Positions 45,737-55,372 of a stretch of 64,000 bases of DNA are shown here, in pieces (within the stretch, counting starts at the first letter, position 1; each line of letters starts with the position of its first letter). A program made the position numbers and the translations under genes. The notes under the pieces were generated by a model, which was given only the letters and a program-made list of their open reading frames with translations, was not told where the DNA came from and searched no databases. The stretch is taken from the NCBI GenBank assembly GCA_913774955.1, contig CAJYKV010000020.1, positions 248,001 to 312,000 of the forward strand, read 5' to 3'. The stretch comes from an uncultured Acidovorax sp. (GTDB taxonomy: Bacteria > Pseudomonadota > Gammaproteobacteria > Burkholderiales > Burkholderiaceae_C).

Positions 45737-47533
45737 ATGGAAATCTCCAGGGCCGAACTCTCCTCGGCATCCACCGCTGTGCAGGCGGCTGGCTCCCAAT
45801 CTTCTTCCGCTCCCCAGGACCTCATGGGGTCCGAGATCCTCATCAAGTCGCTGCAGGCCGAGGGCGTGCAGTACATCTGGGGCTATCCGGGCGGCGCCGT
45901 CCTCTACATCTACGACGCGCTCTACAAGCAGGACACCATCCAGCACGTGCTGGTGCGGCACGAGCAGGCCGCGGTGCATGCGGCCGACGGCTATGCGCGG
46001 GCGACCGGCGAAGTCGGCGTCGCGCTGGTGACTTCCGGCCCCGGGCTGACGAACGCCGTGACCGGCATCGCCACCGCCTACATGGATTCCATCCCCATGG
46101 TGATCGTCTCCGGCCAGGTGCCCACGCCGGCGATCGGCCTGGACGCCTTCCAGGAATGCGACACCGTGGGCATCACCCGCCCGATCGTCAAGCACAACTT
46201 CCTGGTGAAGGATCCGCGCGACCTCGCAGCCACCATGAAGAAGGCCTTCCACATCGCGCGCACGGGCCGGCCCGGCCCCGTGGTGGTGGACATCCCGAAG
46301 GACGTCTCCTTCAAGAAGGTGCCCTACCACGGCTACCCGCAGAGCGTCGAAATGCGCTCCTACAACCCGGTGCGCAAGGGCCACGGCGGCCAGATCCGCA
46401 AGGCGCTGCAGCTGCTGCTCACCGCCAAGCGTCCCTATATCTACACCGGGGGCGGCGTGCTGCTCGGCAACGCCACGCAGGAGCTGCGCACCCTGGTGGA
46501 CATGCTGGGCTACCCGGTCACCAACACCCTCATGGGCCTGGGCGCCTATCCCGCGAGCTCGCCGAAGTTCCTGGGCATGCTGGGCATGCACGGCACGATC
46601 GAAGCCAACAACGCGATGCAGAACTGCGACGTGCTGCTGGCCGTGGGCGCGCGCTTCGACGACCGCGTGATCGGCAACCCCAAGCATTTCGCGCAGAACG
46701 ACCGCAAGATCATCCACATCGACATCGATCCGTCGAGCATCTCCAAGCGCGTGAAGGTCGACGTGCCGATCGTCGGCGACGTGAAGGACGTGCTCACCGA
46801 GCTGATCTCGATGATCCGCGAATCCACGGTGCGGCCCGACGCGGGCGCTCTGTCTTCCTGGTGGGACACGATCGAAGGCTGGCGCCGCCGCGACTGCCTC
46901 AAGTACGACCGGGGCAACCAGGACGTCATCAAGCCGCAGTTCGTCGTCGAGACGCTGTGGAACATGACCAAGGACGCGGACACCTACGTCACCTCCGACG
47001 TCGGCCAGCACCAGATGTGGGCGGCGCAGTACTACCGCTTCGACGAGCCGCGGCGCTGGATCAATTCCGGCGGGCTGGGCACCATGGGCGTGGGCATTCC
47101 CTACGCCATGGGCATCAAGCTGGCCAAGCCGCAGAGCGAGGTGTTCTGCATCACGGGCGAAGGCTCGGTGCAGATGAACATCCAGGAGCTTTCGACCTGC
47201 CTGCAGTACAACACACCGATCAAGATCTGCTCGCTGAACAACCGCTACCTGGGCATGGTGCGCCAGTGGCAGGAGATCGAGTACTCCGGCCGCTACAGCC
47301 ACAGCTACATGGATGCGCTGCCCAATTTCGTGAAGCTCGCCGAGGCCTACGGGCACGTCGGCCTGCTGATCGAGCGTCCCCAGGACGTGGAGCCCGCGCT
47401 GCGCGAGGCCCGCAGGCTCAAGGACCGCACGGTGTTCCTCGACTTCCGCACCGACCCCACCGAGAACGTGTTCCCGATGGTGCAGGCCGGCAAGGGCATC
47501 ACGGAGATGCTGCTGGGCTCGGAGGATCTCTGA
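45737..47533 (+). CDS. ilvI: Acetolactate synthase large (catalytic) subunit
   Basis: 598 residues. A thiamine diphosphate enzyme condensing pyruvate with pyruvate or 2-oxobutyrate, the first step of valine, leucine and isoleucine synthesis. The catalytic Glu is in HVLVRHEQAAVHAADGYARA; GGAVLYIYDAL precedes it. The ThDP/Mg motif GEGSVQMNIQELSTCLQYN and LNNRYLGMVRQWQEIEY are in the C-terminal domain. The N-terminal 30 residues (Ser/Ala-rich) are an extension. The start is the ATG at 45737 after CACAAAGG. A 29-codon reading frame (ATG 45645) ends 2 bases before this start. The regulatory subunit follows after 200 bases. Confidence 0.96.
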   Translation: MEISRAELSSASTAVQAAGSQSSSAPQDLMGSEILIKSLQAEGVQYIWGYPGGAVLYIYDALYKQDTIQHVLVRHEQAAVHAADGYARATGEVGVALVTSGPGLTNAVTGIATAYMDSIPMVIVSGQVPTPAIGLDAFQECDTVGITRPIVKHNFLVKDPRDLAATMKKAFHIARTGRPGPVVVDIPKDVSFKKVPYHGYPQSVEMRSYNPVRKGHGGQIRKALQLLLTAKRPYIYTGGGVLLGNATQELRTLVDMLGYPVTNTLMGLGAYPASSPKFLGMLGMHGTIEANNAMQNCDVLLAVGARFDDRVIGNPKHFAQNDRKIIHIDIDPSSISKRVKVDVPIVGDVKDVLTELISMIRESTVRPDAGALSSWWDTIEGWRRRDCLKYDRGNQDVIKPQFVVETLWNMTKDADTYVTSDVGQHQMWAAQYYRFDEPRRWINSGGLGTMGVGIPYAMGIKLAKPQSEVFCITGEGSVQMNIQELSTCLQYNTPIKICSLNNRYLGMVRQWQEIEYSGRYSHSYMDALPNFVKLAEAYGHVGLLIERPQDVEPALREARRLKDRTVFLDFRTDPTENVFPMVQAGKGITEMLLGSEDL

Positions 47534-47733
47534 TCCGCTGAAGGCTTGGCCCGGCGAGGCAGGGCAGGGCAGGGCTGCGGCCCCGCTGGCCGCGTCCGGC
47601 GCGCCGCGCGCCCCCTCCTTCTTCCCGCTTTCCCGCCGCCCCTTCGGGCGGCATCCTTCGACGAATCTATTGCCTGCCGAGCCTGGGTCTTACCGGTCCC
47701 AGGGGAGGGCAGCGAAAAGAGGAATCCTCAGTC

Positions 47734-48225
47734 ATGAAACACATCATCGCCGTTCTGCTGGAGAACGAGCCGGGCGCGCTGTCGCGCGTGGTGGGCCTGT
47801 TCTCGGCCCGCGGCTACAACATCGAATCGCTCACCGTGGCGCCCACCGAGGATGCATCGCTCTCGCGCATGACCATCCAGACCACGGGCTCCGACGACGT
47901 CATCGAGCAGATCACCAAGCACCTGAACCGCCTCATCGAGGTCGTGAAGGTGGTCGACCTCACCGAGGGCTCCTACACCGAGCGCGAGCTCATGATGGTG
48001 AAGGTGCGCGCCGTGGGCAAGGAGCGCGAGGAGATGAAGCGCATGGCGGACATCTTCCGTGGCCGCATCATCGACGTGACCGAGAAAAGCTACACGGTCG
48101 AACTCACCGGCGACCAGTCCAAGAACGACGCGTTCCTGCAGGCGATCGACCGCACCGCCATCCTCGAGACCGTGCGCACCGGTGCCTGCGGCATCGGCCG
48201 CGGCGAGCGCATCCTCCGCGTCTAG
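47734..48225 (+). CDS. ilvH: Acetolactate synthase small (regulatory) subunit
   Basis: 163 residues. The N-terminal ACT domain (HIIAVLLENEPGALSRVVGL, then RGYNIESLTVAPTEDASLSR) binds valine and gives feedback inhibition. The C-terminal domain (VVKVVDLTEGSYTERELMMV) activates the large subunit. Full length for IlvH. GAGGAATCCTCAGTC precedes the ATG at 47734. It sits between ilvI and ilvC on the same strand. A repeat of about 107 bp separates it from ilvC. Confidence 0.97.
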   Translation: MKHIIAVLLENEPGALSRVVGLFSARGYNIESLTVAPTEDASLSRMTIQTTGSDDVIEQITKHLNRLIEVVKVVDLTEGSYTERELMMVKVRAVGKEREEMKRMADIFRGRIIDVTEKSYTVELTGDQSKNDAFLQAIDRTAILETVRTGACGIGRGERILRV

Positions 48226-48233
48226 GCATGACA

Positions 48234-48340
48234 CACCCCCTGAGTCGCCTGCGGCGCCTTCCCCCTCCAGGGGGACGACGCTGGTGGCCCGGCGAAGCCG
48301 GTTCCACGGCGTCTGCTGGCATGGCCTGCTCCGCGGCCTT
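48234..48340 (+). repeat. CCCCCTGAG repeat family, complete short copy
   Basis: It opens CACCCCCTGAGTCGCCTGCG, followed by the hairpin CCCCC-TCCA-GGGGG, then GACGACGCTGGTGG, the hairpin CCGGC-GAA-GCCGG (48289-48301), and the tail TTCCACGGCGTCTGCTGGCA with TGGCCTGCTCCGCGGCCTT. Head and tail recur on the other strand at 42714-42919, and the head recurs at 26508. It lies in the ilvH-ilvC spacer and would be transcribed if the ilv genes form one operon. Confidence 0.75.
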
Positions 48341-48369
48341 GCGTCCACTGGGCACACGTGGTCCGCTGA

Positions 48370-49467
<1,098 letters not shown>

Positions 49468-49516
49468 TTTCCGCAGTGCTTCCCGCCGCGGCGCCCGTGC
49501 GCCGCGTGCTCCGAAG

Positions 49517-49545
49517 AAGGCCACCCTCGGGTGGCCTTCCTGCTT
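49517..49545 (+). terminator. Rho-independent terminator after ilvC
   Basis: AAGGCCACC and GGTGGCCTT form a perfect 9-bp stem with a CTCG tetraloop, followed by the T-rich stretch TCCTGCTTTTCTTTT. It starts 50 bases after the ilvC stop and separates the ilv genes from pssA. Confidence 0.88.
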
Positions 49546-49680
49546 TTCTTTTCCAACGAGGGCAGTGGAGCGCTCTACACTGCGGGGTTTTCCGCCTACG
49601 CCACTGGACCTTATGCCTATGAAGCCTCTCATTGAATGCGCCGCTGCGGCCTTCGCCGCCGCACCGTGCCGGGGGTGCGA

Positions 49681-50517
49681 ATGATGCAGGGCGGCAAGGA
49701 TCTGCACGACACGCCGGGCGTGATGACGCGCAAGCGCCGCAAGGGCATCTACATCCTCCCCAACCTGTTCACGCTCGCGGCGCTGTTCGGCGGCTTCTAC
49801 GCCATCGTGATGGCGATGAACGGCCGCTTCGATCTCGCGGCGGTCGGCGTGTTCTGCGCCATGGTGCTCGACAGCCTGGACGGGCGCGTGGCGCGCATGA
49901 CCAACACCCAGAGCGCCTTCGGCGAGCAGATGGATTCGCTCTCCGACATGGTGTCCTTCGGCGCCGCGCCGGCGCTGATCGCCTATGAGTGGGCGCTCAA
50001 GGGGCTGGGGCGCTGGGGCTGGATCGCCGCCTTCGTCTACTGCGCCTGCGCGGCGCTGCGGCTCGCGCGGTTCAACGTCAACACCACCGTGGTGGACAAG
50101 CGGTACTTCCAGGGGTTGCCGTCCCCGGCGGCCGCGGCCCTGGTGGCAGGCTTCATCTGGCTCATGACGGAGCTGGGCATCGTGCGCGGCATGGACGCCT
50201 GGATGGAATGGCGGCACATCTGCTGGCTGATGTTCGCCGTCACCCTTTATGCGGGCCTGACGATGGTCACCAACGTGCCGTTCTACAGCTTCAAGGACAT
50301 CCAGATGAAGCGCAGCGTGCCGTTCGCCACGATCGTGCTCATCGCCCTGGGCATCGCCGTGGTCAACATCCATCCGCCGACGGTTCTTTTCAGCGTGTTC
50401 GTGCTGTATGGCCTCAGCGGCTACGGCGTCTACGCCTGGCGCAAGGCCAAGGGCCAGCACAGCAGCGTCATCAGCACTTCCACGGACGAGCCGGACGAGC
50501 GCGGCCTGCATAAGTGA
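49681..50517 (+). CDS. pssA: CDP-diacylglycerol-serine O-phosphatidyltransferase
   Basis: 278 residues with about seven membrane segments. The CDP-alcohol phosphatidyltransferase motif D-G-x2-A-R-x8-G-x3-D-x3-D is present as SLDGRVARMTNTQSAFGEQM with DSLSDMVSFGAAPA following. The opening RRKGIYILPNLFTLAALFGG is typical of the PssA subtype of this order. It makes phosphatidylserine, the precursor of phosphatidylethanolamine. Start: ATG at 49681, immediately followed by a second ATG; a purine-rich stretch lies just upstream, and an in-frame ATG at 49636 is an alternative. No decarboxylase gene (psd) is next to it. Inner membrane. Confidence 0.92.
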   Translation: MMQGGKDLHDTPGVMTRKRRKGIYILPNLFTLAALFGGFYAIVMAMNGRFDLAAVGVFCAMVLDSLDGRVARMTNTQSAFGEQMDSLSDMVSFGAAPALIAYEWALKGLGRWGWIAAFVYCACAALRLARFNVNTTVVDKRYFQGLPSPAAAALVAGFIWLMTELGIVRGMDAWMEWRHICWLMFAVTLYAGLTMVTNVPFYSFKDIQMKRSVPFATIVLIALGIAVVNIHPPTVLFSVFVLYGLSGYGVYAWRKAKGQHSSVISTSTDEPDERGLHK

Positions 50518-50600
50518 GGGCAGGGCTGGCGCGCAGGAAGGCTGTGCTACATTGCCCCGCCCTGCGCCCGCTACTGCCGGGGGCACGCGCGGCTGCCCCA

Positions 50601-50714
50601 AGAGCGGCTAACACGACCCAGCGAAGCGGTTCTGGCTAGGCGCCGAATCGCAGGCAGTACGAGCAGTACGACAAGATTCGGCAACGACGCCAGAAGGGGC
50701 GTGTCAGCCGCTCT
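50601..50714. repeat. 114-bp palindromic repeat element, copy 2
   Basis: The arms AGAGCGGCTAACACGACCC and GGGGCGTGTCAGCCGCTCT pair over 17 of 19 positions. Inner stems TTCTGGC/GCCAGAA and GCCGAATC/GATTCGGC enclose a loop with the doubled motif AGTACGA. It has the same length as the copy at 8564 and is identical at 101 of 114 positions. It ends 20 bp before the leuA start, so in a leuA transcript starting upstream it would form a large hairpin close to the ribosome binding site. Confidence 0.85.
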
Positions 50715-50734
50715 AAGAACCACAGGAGCACACG

Positions 50735-52273
50735 ATGGCAGATAAGCTGATCATTTTCGACACCACCCTGCGCGACGGCGAACAGTCGCCCGGCGCCTCG
50801 ATGACGCGGGACGAGAAACTGCGCATCGCCCGGCAGCTCGAGCGGCTGAAGGTGGATGTGATCGAAGCGGGCTTCGCGGCCAGCTCGAACGGCGACTTCG
50901 AGGCCGTGCAGTCCATCGCCCAGGCGATCAAGGATTCGACGGTCTGCTCGCTCTCGCGCGCCAACGACCGCGACATCGCGCGCGCCGCCGAGGCGCTGAA
51001 GGACGCGCAGAGCGCGCGCATCCACACCTTCATCGCCACCAGCCCGCTGCACATGGAGAAGAAGCTCCGCATGACGCCGGAGCAGGTGCTGGAGCAGGCC
51101 AGGCAGTCCGTGCGCTTCGCGCGCAACCTGGTGGGCGACATCGAATTCAGCCCCGAGGACGGCTACCGCAGTGAGCCCGACTTCCTCTGCCGCGTGCTGG
51201 AGGCCGTGATCGCCGAGGGTGCGACCACGATCAACGTGCCCGACACCGTGGGCTACGCCGTGCCCGAGCTGTACGGCCACTTCATCAAGACGCTGCGCGA
51301 GCGCATTCCGAACAGCGACAAGGCCGTGTGGTCCGTGCATTGCCACAACGACCTGGGCATGGCCGTGGCCAATTCGCTGGCCGGCGTGAAGATCGGCGGC
51401 GCGCGGCAGGTGGAATGCACCATCAACGGCCTGGGCGAGCGCGCGGGCAACTGCTCGCTGGAGGAAATCGTCATGGCCGTGAAGACGCGCCGCGACTATT
51501 TCGGGCTGGAGCTGGGCATCGACACCCAGCACATCGTCGCCGCCAGCCGCATGGTCAGCCAGACCACCGGCTTCGTCGTGCAGCCGAACAAGGCGGTGGT
51601 GGGCGCCAATGCGTTCGCCCACGCGAGCGGCATCCACCAGGACGGCGTGCTCAAGGCGCGCGATACCTACGAGATCATGCGCGCCGAGGACGTGGGCTGG
51701 ACGGCCAACAAGATCGTGCTCGGCAAGCTGAGCGGCCGCAATGCCTTCAAGCAGCGCCTGCAGGACCTGGGCGTGCAGCTGGAGAGCGAGGCGGAGGTGA
51801 ACGCGGCCTTCCTGCGCTTCAAGGAACTGGCCGATCGCAAGAGCGAGATCTTCGACGAGGACATCCTCGCGCTGGTCAGCGGCGAATCGGCGGCCGGGGA
51901 GGACGAGCGCTACGGCTTCGTATCACTCGCGCAGCGCAGCGAGACGGGCGAGCGCCCCCATGCCACGGTCGTTTTCACGGTGGATGGCAAGGAAGTGCAT
52001 GGCAACTCGGACGGCAACGGTCCGGTCGATGCTTCGCTCAAGGCCATCGAATCGCACGTGCGCAGCGGCGCGGAGATGGTGCTCTACTCGGTGAACGCGA
52101 TCAGCGGATCGACGGAGAGCCAGGGCGAGGTGACGGTGCGCCTGCAGAACAGCGGCCGTGTGGTGAACGGCGTGGGTGCCGATCCGGACATCGTCGTCGC
52201 GTCAGCCAAAGCGTACCTCAGTGCGTTGAACAAGCTGCAAAGCAAGGCCGACCGCGTGGCCGCCCAGGGCTGA
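50735..52273 (+). CDS. leuA: 2-isopropylmalate synthase
   Basis: 512 residues. First committed step of leucine synthesis. The catalytic barrel has [15 protein letters not shown] at residues 9-23 and the metal-binding HxH pair in [37 protein letters not shown] follows. The C-terminal regulatory domain ([20 protein letters not shown]) gives leucine feedback inhibition. ACAGGAGCACACG precedes the ATG. A 114-bp palindromic element lies directly upstream. No trp/leu-codon-rich leader peptide is evident. Cytoplasmic. Confidence 0.97.
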   Translation: MADKLIIFDTTLRDGEQSPGASMTRDEKLRIARQLERLKVDVIEAGFAASSNGDFEAVQSIAQAIKDSTVCSLSRANDRDIARAAEALKDAQSARIHTFIATSPLHMEKKLRMTPEQVLEQARQSVRFARNLVGDIEFSPEDGYRSEPDFLCRVLEAVIAEGATTINVPDTVGYAVPELYGHFIKTLRERIPNSDKAVWSVHCHNDLGMAVANSLAGVKIGGARQVECTINGLGERAGNCSLEEIVMAVKTRRDYFGLELGIDTQHIVAASRMVSQTTGFVVQPNKAVVGANAFAHASGIHQDGVLKARDTYEIMRAEDVGWTANKIVLGKLSGRNAFKQRLQDLGVQLESEAEVNAAFLRFKELADRKSEIFDEDILALVSGESAAGEDERYGFVSLAQRSETGERPHATVVFTVDGKEVHGNSDGNGPVDASLKAIESHVRSGAEMVLYSVNAISGSTESQGEVTVRLQNSGRVVNGVGADPDIVVASAKAYLSALNKLQSKADRVAAQG

Positions 52274-52372
52274 CGGTAGGAGTTGCACGGAAAACCCCGT
52301 GCGGCTTCCGGTAATTCCCCTGTGATCGTGTCGGCACATGCCGGCACGCTGGCAGCGTGCGAAGTGCTTACT

Positions 52373-52378
52373 TATAAT
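52373..52378 (+). promoter_or_regulatory. Strong -10 box (TATAAT) between leuA and the endopeptidase gene
   Basis: A perfect TATAAT sits in otherwise GC-rich DNA. A weak -35 candidate TGGCAG lies 17 bp upstream at 52350-52355. Transcription would start near 52385 and meet a perfect terminator hairpin after about 15-50 nucleotides. Confidence 0.6.
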
Positions 52379-52398
52379 TGAGTCTCTTCATTGAGAAG

Positions 52399-52433
52399 GT
52401 CGCGCAAGATATTGATCTTGCGCGACTTTTTTT
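52399..52433 (+). terminator. Perfect 12-bp terminator hairpin upstream of the PBP7-like gene
   Basis: GTCGCGCAAGAT and ATCTTGCGCGAC are exact complements around an ATTG loop, followed by seven T. The hairpin lies 126 bp after the leuA stop and 47 bp before the endopeptidase start. It can terminate leuA transcription, but the TATAAT box just ahead of it suggests that it ends a very short RNA or attenuates the downstream gene. Confidence 0.9.
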
Positions 52434-52479
52434 GTGTAAGTACACTCTCTCACACATTTTCTGCCGCTTGGAGCACCCG

Positions 52480-53586
52480 ATGCTAGAACGCCGCCGTCCC
52501 GTCCCCCGGCTCATCCACGCACTGGCTTTCTGTGCGTTGAGCATTGCGCTGGCGGCGCCCGGGGCGCACGCGGCCGAGCGCAAGAGCGCGGGAGCGAAGA
52601 AGCCGGCAGCGGCCAGCGCGAAGCAGCAGCGCAGCGCGGCACGTTCGACCAAGGCCGTGCCGCGCAAGGCGGTGGCCCGGGTCAAGGTCACGCGGTCGGT
52701 GGCGGCGAGCGCCAAGCTCGCTCCACGCGTGGCGGCCATCGTGCCCGAGCGCCAGTCCTTCGGCCAGGTCGCCGGCCTGCACGCGGCCACCGATCCGCTC
52801 GACCTGAAATCCAGCGTCGCGCTCGTCATCGACCAGGACACCCACGAGGTGCTGCTCAGCAAGAACGACCACGCGGTGCTGCCGATCGCTTCGCTGACCA
52901 AGCTCATGACGGGCCTGCTCATCTCGCAGGCCAAGTTGCCGATGGACGAGGCCATCACGATCACGCAGGACGACGTCGACACCGAGAAATTCAGCAGCTC
53001 GCGCCTGGCCGTGGGCACCACGCTCACGCGCGGCGAGATGCTGCACCTGGCGCTCATGTCCAGCGAGAACCGGGCGGCGCATGCGCTCGGCCGCACCTTC
53101 CCCGGCGGGCTCGCCGTGTTCGTGGAGCATATGAACGCCAAGGCCAAGCTGCTCGGCATGACGGATACGCGCTACGTGGAGCCCACGGGTCTCTCCAGCC
53201 GCAACCAGTCGAGCGCGCGCGATCTCGCCACGCTGGTCAACGTGGCGCATTCCGATCCGCTGCTGCGCGAGCTCACCACCTCGCCCGGCTATGAGGTGGC
53301 CATCGGCCGCCGCACGCTGCACTACAACAACACCAACCGCCTGGTGAAGAACCCCGCCTGGGAGATCGGCCTGCAGAAGACGGGCTACATCTCCGAGGCC
53401 GGCCGCTGCCTCGTCATGCAGGCGCACGTCGCCGGCCGCAAGCTCATCATGGTGTTCCTGGATTCGGCCGGCAAGTTCAGCCGCCTGGGTGACGCCGAGC
53501 GGGTGCGCAACTGGGTCGAGAAGCTGCCGTCGCTGGGCGCGCCCGGCACCCTGCACGCCGGCGGCGGCGTGGCCAAGCTCGACTGA
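52480..53586 (+). CDS. Serine D-Ala-D-Ala endopeptidase, PBP7/PbpG-like
   Basis: 368 residues. Signal peptide cleaved probably after AHA near residue 28. A Lys/Ala-rich basic segment of about 70 residues follows, then the S11 peptidase domain. The three active-site motifs are SLTK (LPIASLTKLMTGLL), SEN (MSSENRAAHAL) and KTG (LQKTGYISEAG). These enzymes cut peptidoglycan crosslinks in the periplasm. The start is the ATG at 52480 with TTGGAGCACCCG upstream. The frame stays open back through the terminator hairpin, but this is not a supported extension. Confidence 0.92.
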   Translation: MLERRRPVPRLIHALAFCALSIALAAPGAHAAERKSAGAKKPAAASAKQQRSAARSTKAVPRKAVARVKVTRSVAASAKLAPRVAAIVPERQSFGQVAGLHAATDPLDLKSSVALVIDQDTHEVLLSKNDHAVLPIASLTKLMTGLLISQAKLPMDEAITITQDDVDTEKFSSSRLAVGTTLTRGEMLHLALMSSENRAAHALGRTFPGGLAVFVEHMNAKAKLLGMTDTRYVEPTGLSSRNQSSARDLATLVNVAHSDPLLRELTTSPGYEVAIGRRTLHYNNTNRLVKNPAWEIGLQKTGYISEAGRCLVMQAHVAGRKLIMVFLDSAGKFSRLGDAERVRNWVEKLPSLGAPGTLHAGGGVAKLD

Positions 53587-53745
53587 GCAGCCGGCTCCCG
53601 CAGGAATCCGATGGGCCATGTACCGCGAGGTGCATGGCCCGAATGGTGGGGGGAAAGATCGCCGGAGCGGTGTACAGCGGAGCGCTGCCGAAGGGCCGCC
53701 GCGCCGTCACGCCGTGCGCGCGAGGGCTGCCTGCGCTGCTATTGC

Positions 53746-54564
53746 CTACCGGTGCGGATGCCCGGCTTCAGCGTCTTTTGCGGCCCTGGCGCGGTGATAG
53801 CCGAGGGCCATGGAGATTTCTTCCGCGGTGGCCTGCAGCTTGGGCAGCCAGCTTTCGTCCAGCCGGTCCGCGGGGGCGGAGATGGAAAGACCCGCCACGA
53901 GCTGGGCCTGGTCGTCGTACACGCCAGCCGCCATGCAGCGCACGCCGAGTTCGAGTTCCTCGTTGTCGCGCGCGATGCCGTACTGGCGGGCCTGGCCCAG
54001 TTCACGCTCCAGCACGGGCAGTTGGGTGATGCTGTTGCGGGTGTGCCCCGCCAGCCCGGTGCGCATCGCGTAGGCGCGCACGCGCTGCGGGTCGTCCGCC
54101 GCGAGGAACAGCTTGCCGGTGGAGGTCAGGTGCAGCGGGGCCCGGCCGCCGATGGCGCGCACCACCTGCATGCCGGAGCGCTCGCTGTAGGCGCGCTCCA
54201 CATAGACGATCTCGTCGCCCTGGCGCATGCTGAGGTTGACGGGCTGCTGGGTGAGCTTGTGCAGGCCGCGCATCGGGAGCAGGGCCGCGTCGCGCACGCT
54301 CAGCCGGGCCTTGACGAGGTTGCCGAGCTCCAGCAGCCGCATGCCGAGCCGGTAACTGCCCGACTCGGGCCGGTCCACGAACCGGCCGAGGGTGAGGTCG
54401 TTGAGGATGCGATGGGCCGTGGAGGGATGCAGCCCCGTCTTCTCGCTGATCTCCTTGAGCGGAATGGCTTCCTCCCGCGAGGCGAGCACGTCGATGAGGG
54501 TGAACATGCGCTCCAGCACCTGCACGCTGGGTTTGGAAGAGGCGCCTGCGTCGTCTTTTTTCAT
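53746..54564 (-). CDS. IclR-family transcriptional regulator
   Basis: 272 residues from the ATG at 54564 (MKKDDAGASS). Residues 20-80 are the winged helix (SVQVLERMFTLIDVLASREE, then TGLHPSTAHRILNDLTLGRF). The rest is the effector domain with LHLTSTGKLFLAADDP and GVRCMAAGVYDDQAQLVAGL. It is not adjacent to a catabolic operon, so the target is not evident. It converges with the endopeptidase gene. The space between contains a GGGCCATG/CATGGCCC hairpin at 53613-53640 without a T run. It lies downstream of bpt-aat across 67 bases but reads away from them. Confidence 0.9.
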   Translation of the reverse strand: MKKDDAGASSKPSVQVLERMFTLIDVLASREEAIPLKEISEKTGLHPSTAHRILNDLTLGRFVDRPESGSYRLGMRLLELGNLVKARLSVRDAALLPMRGLHKLTQQPVNLSMRQGDEIVYVERAYSERSGMQVVRAIGGRAPLHLTSTGKLFLAADDPQRVRAYAMRTGLAGHTRNSITQLPVLERELGQARQYGIARDNEELELGVRCMAAGVYDDQAQLVAGLSISAPADRLDESWLPKLQATAEEISMALGYHRARAAKDAEAGHPHR

Positions 54565-54631
54565 GGTTCTCGGCCAAGGCAATATTCCATAATTTTATCT
54601 TATGAAACGCCAAGCCGCCGGGGCAGGCGCG

Positions 54632-55372
54632 TCAGGGGCCGGCGCGCCGCCACTCGCCATCGATGCGCAGTTCGTGGGGATGGAAGCGCGATTTGTAGTT
54701 CATCTTCGGGCTCTGCGCGATCCAGTAGCCCAGATAGACGTGCGGCAGGCCGAGGCTGCGCGCCTGCGCGATCTGCCAGAGCACGTTGAACGTGCCGTAG
54801 CTGGCGGCAGGGTCCGGGTCGTAGAAGGTGTAGACGGCGGAGAGGCCGTCGTCCAGCACGTCCAGGATGGAGACCATGCGCAGGGTGCCGGTCGCACCTT
54901 CCGGCGCGGGATCGCGGAACTCCACGAGGCGCGAGTTGACGCGGCTCTGCAGCAGGAACTGCGTGTACTGGTCGATGCTGTCGTGGTCCATGCCGCCGCC
55001 GGAATGGCGCTCGCGCTGGTAGTGCAGGTAGAGCTGGTAGTGTTCCGGCTCGTAGCCCAGGCGCAGCACGCGGGTCTGCAGCGTGGCATGCCGCTTCCAG
55101 GCGCGGCGCTGGCTGCGGTCGGGTGTGAAGGACTGGGCGAGCACGCGCAGCGGCGTGCAGGCCTGGCAGCCGTCGCAGTAGGGCCGGTAGGTGAACATGC
55201 CGCTGCGGCGGAAGCCCCGCGCCACGAGGTCGGAGTAGACATCGCTGCGGATCAGGTGGCTGGGCGTGGCGACCTGGGAGCGCGCCTGCCGCTCCGGCAG
55301 GTAGCTGCACGGATACGGCGCGGTGGCATAGAACTGCAGCGTCTGCAGCGGAAGGTCGTTGAGCTGCGTCAT
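54632..55372 (-). CDS. bpt: Aspartate/glutamate leucyltransferase (N-degron pathway)
   Basis: 246 residues. The Cys-rich N-terminal motif [16 protein letters not shown] and the [16 protein letters not shown] block match the Bpt/arginyltransferase family, as do [10 protein letters not shown] at the C-terminus and [17 protein letters not shown]. It adds leucine from Leu-tRNA to proteins starting with Asp or Glu, making them substrates for ClpS-ClpAP. Its ATG overlaps the aat stop by four bases, so both transferases are made together. Cytoplasmic. Confidence 0.94.
   Translation of the reverse strand: MTQLNDLPLQTLQFYATAPYPCSYLPERQARSQVATPSHLIRSDVYSDLVARGFRRSGMFTYRPYCDGCQACTPLRVLAQSFTPDRSQRRAWKRHATLQTRVLRLGYEPEHYQLYLHYQRERHSGGGMDHDSIDQYTQFLLQSRVNSRLVEFRDPAPEGATGTLRMVSILDVLDDGLSAVYTFYDPDPAASYGTFNVLWQIAQARSLGLPHVYLGYWIAQSPKMNYKSRFHPHELRIDGEWRRAGP

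Noticed and set aside
47560-47575. CAGGGCAGGGCAGGG direct repeat in the ilvI-ilvH spacer
   Set aside because: A short simple-sequence stretch of three units with no partner elsewhere in the window.
50518-50734. Leucine-type peptide attenuator upstream of leuA
   Set aside because: No short frame rich in Leu codons followed by alternative hairpins is visible; the only structure is the 114-bp repeat, which also occurs next to an unrelated gene.
52378-52479. N-terminal extension of the PBP7-like protein back to a TTG at 52378
   Set aside because: It would translate through the terminator hairpin and place 34 residues before the signal peptide. The ATG at 52480 has a good ribosome binding site.
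53613-53640. GGGCCATG-TACC/GGTG-CATGGCCC hairpin as a terminator between the endopeptidase and IclR genes
   Set aside because: The stem is good but no T run follows on either strand, so intrinsic termination is not supported; it may only stabilise 3' ends.
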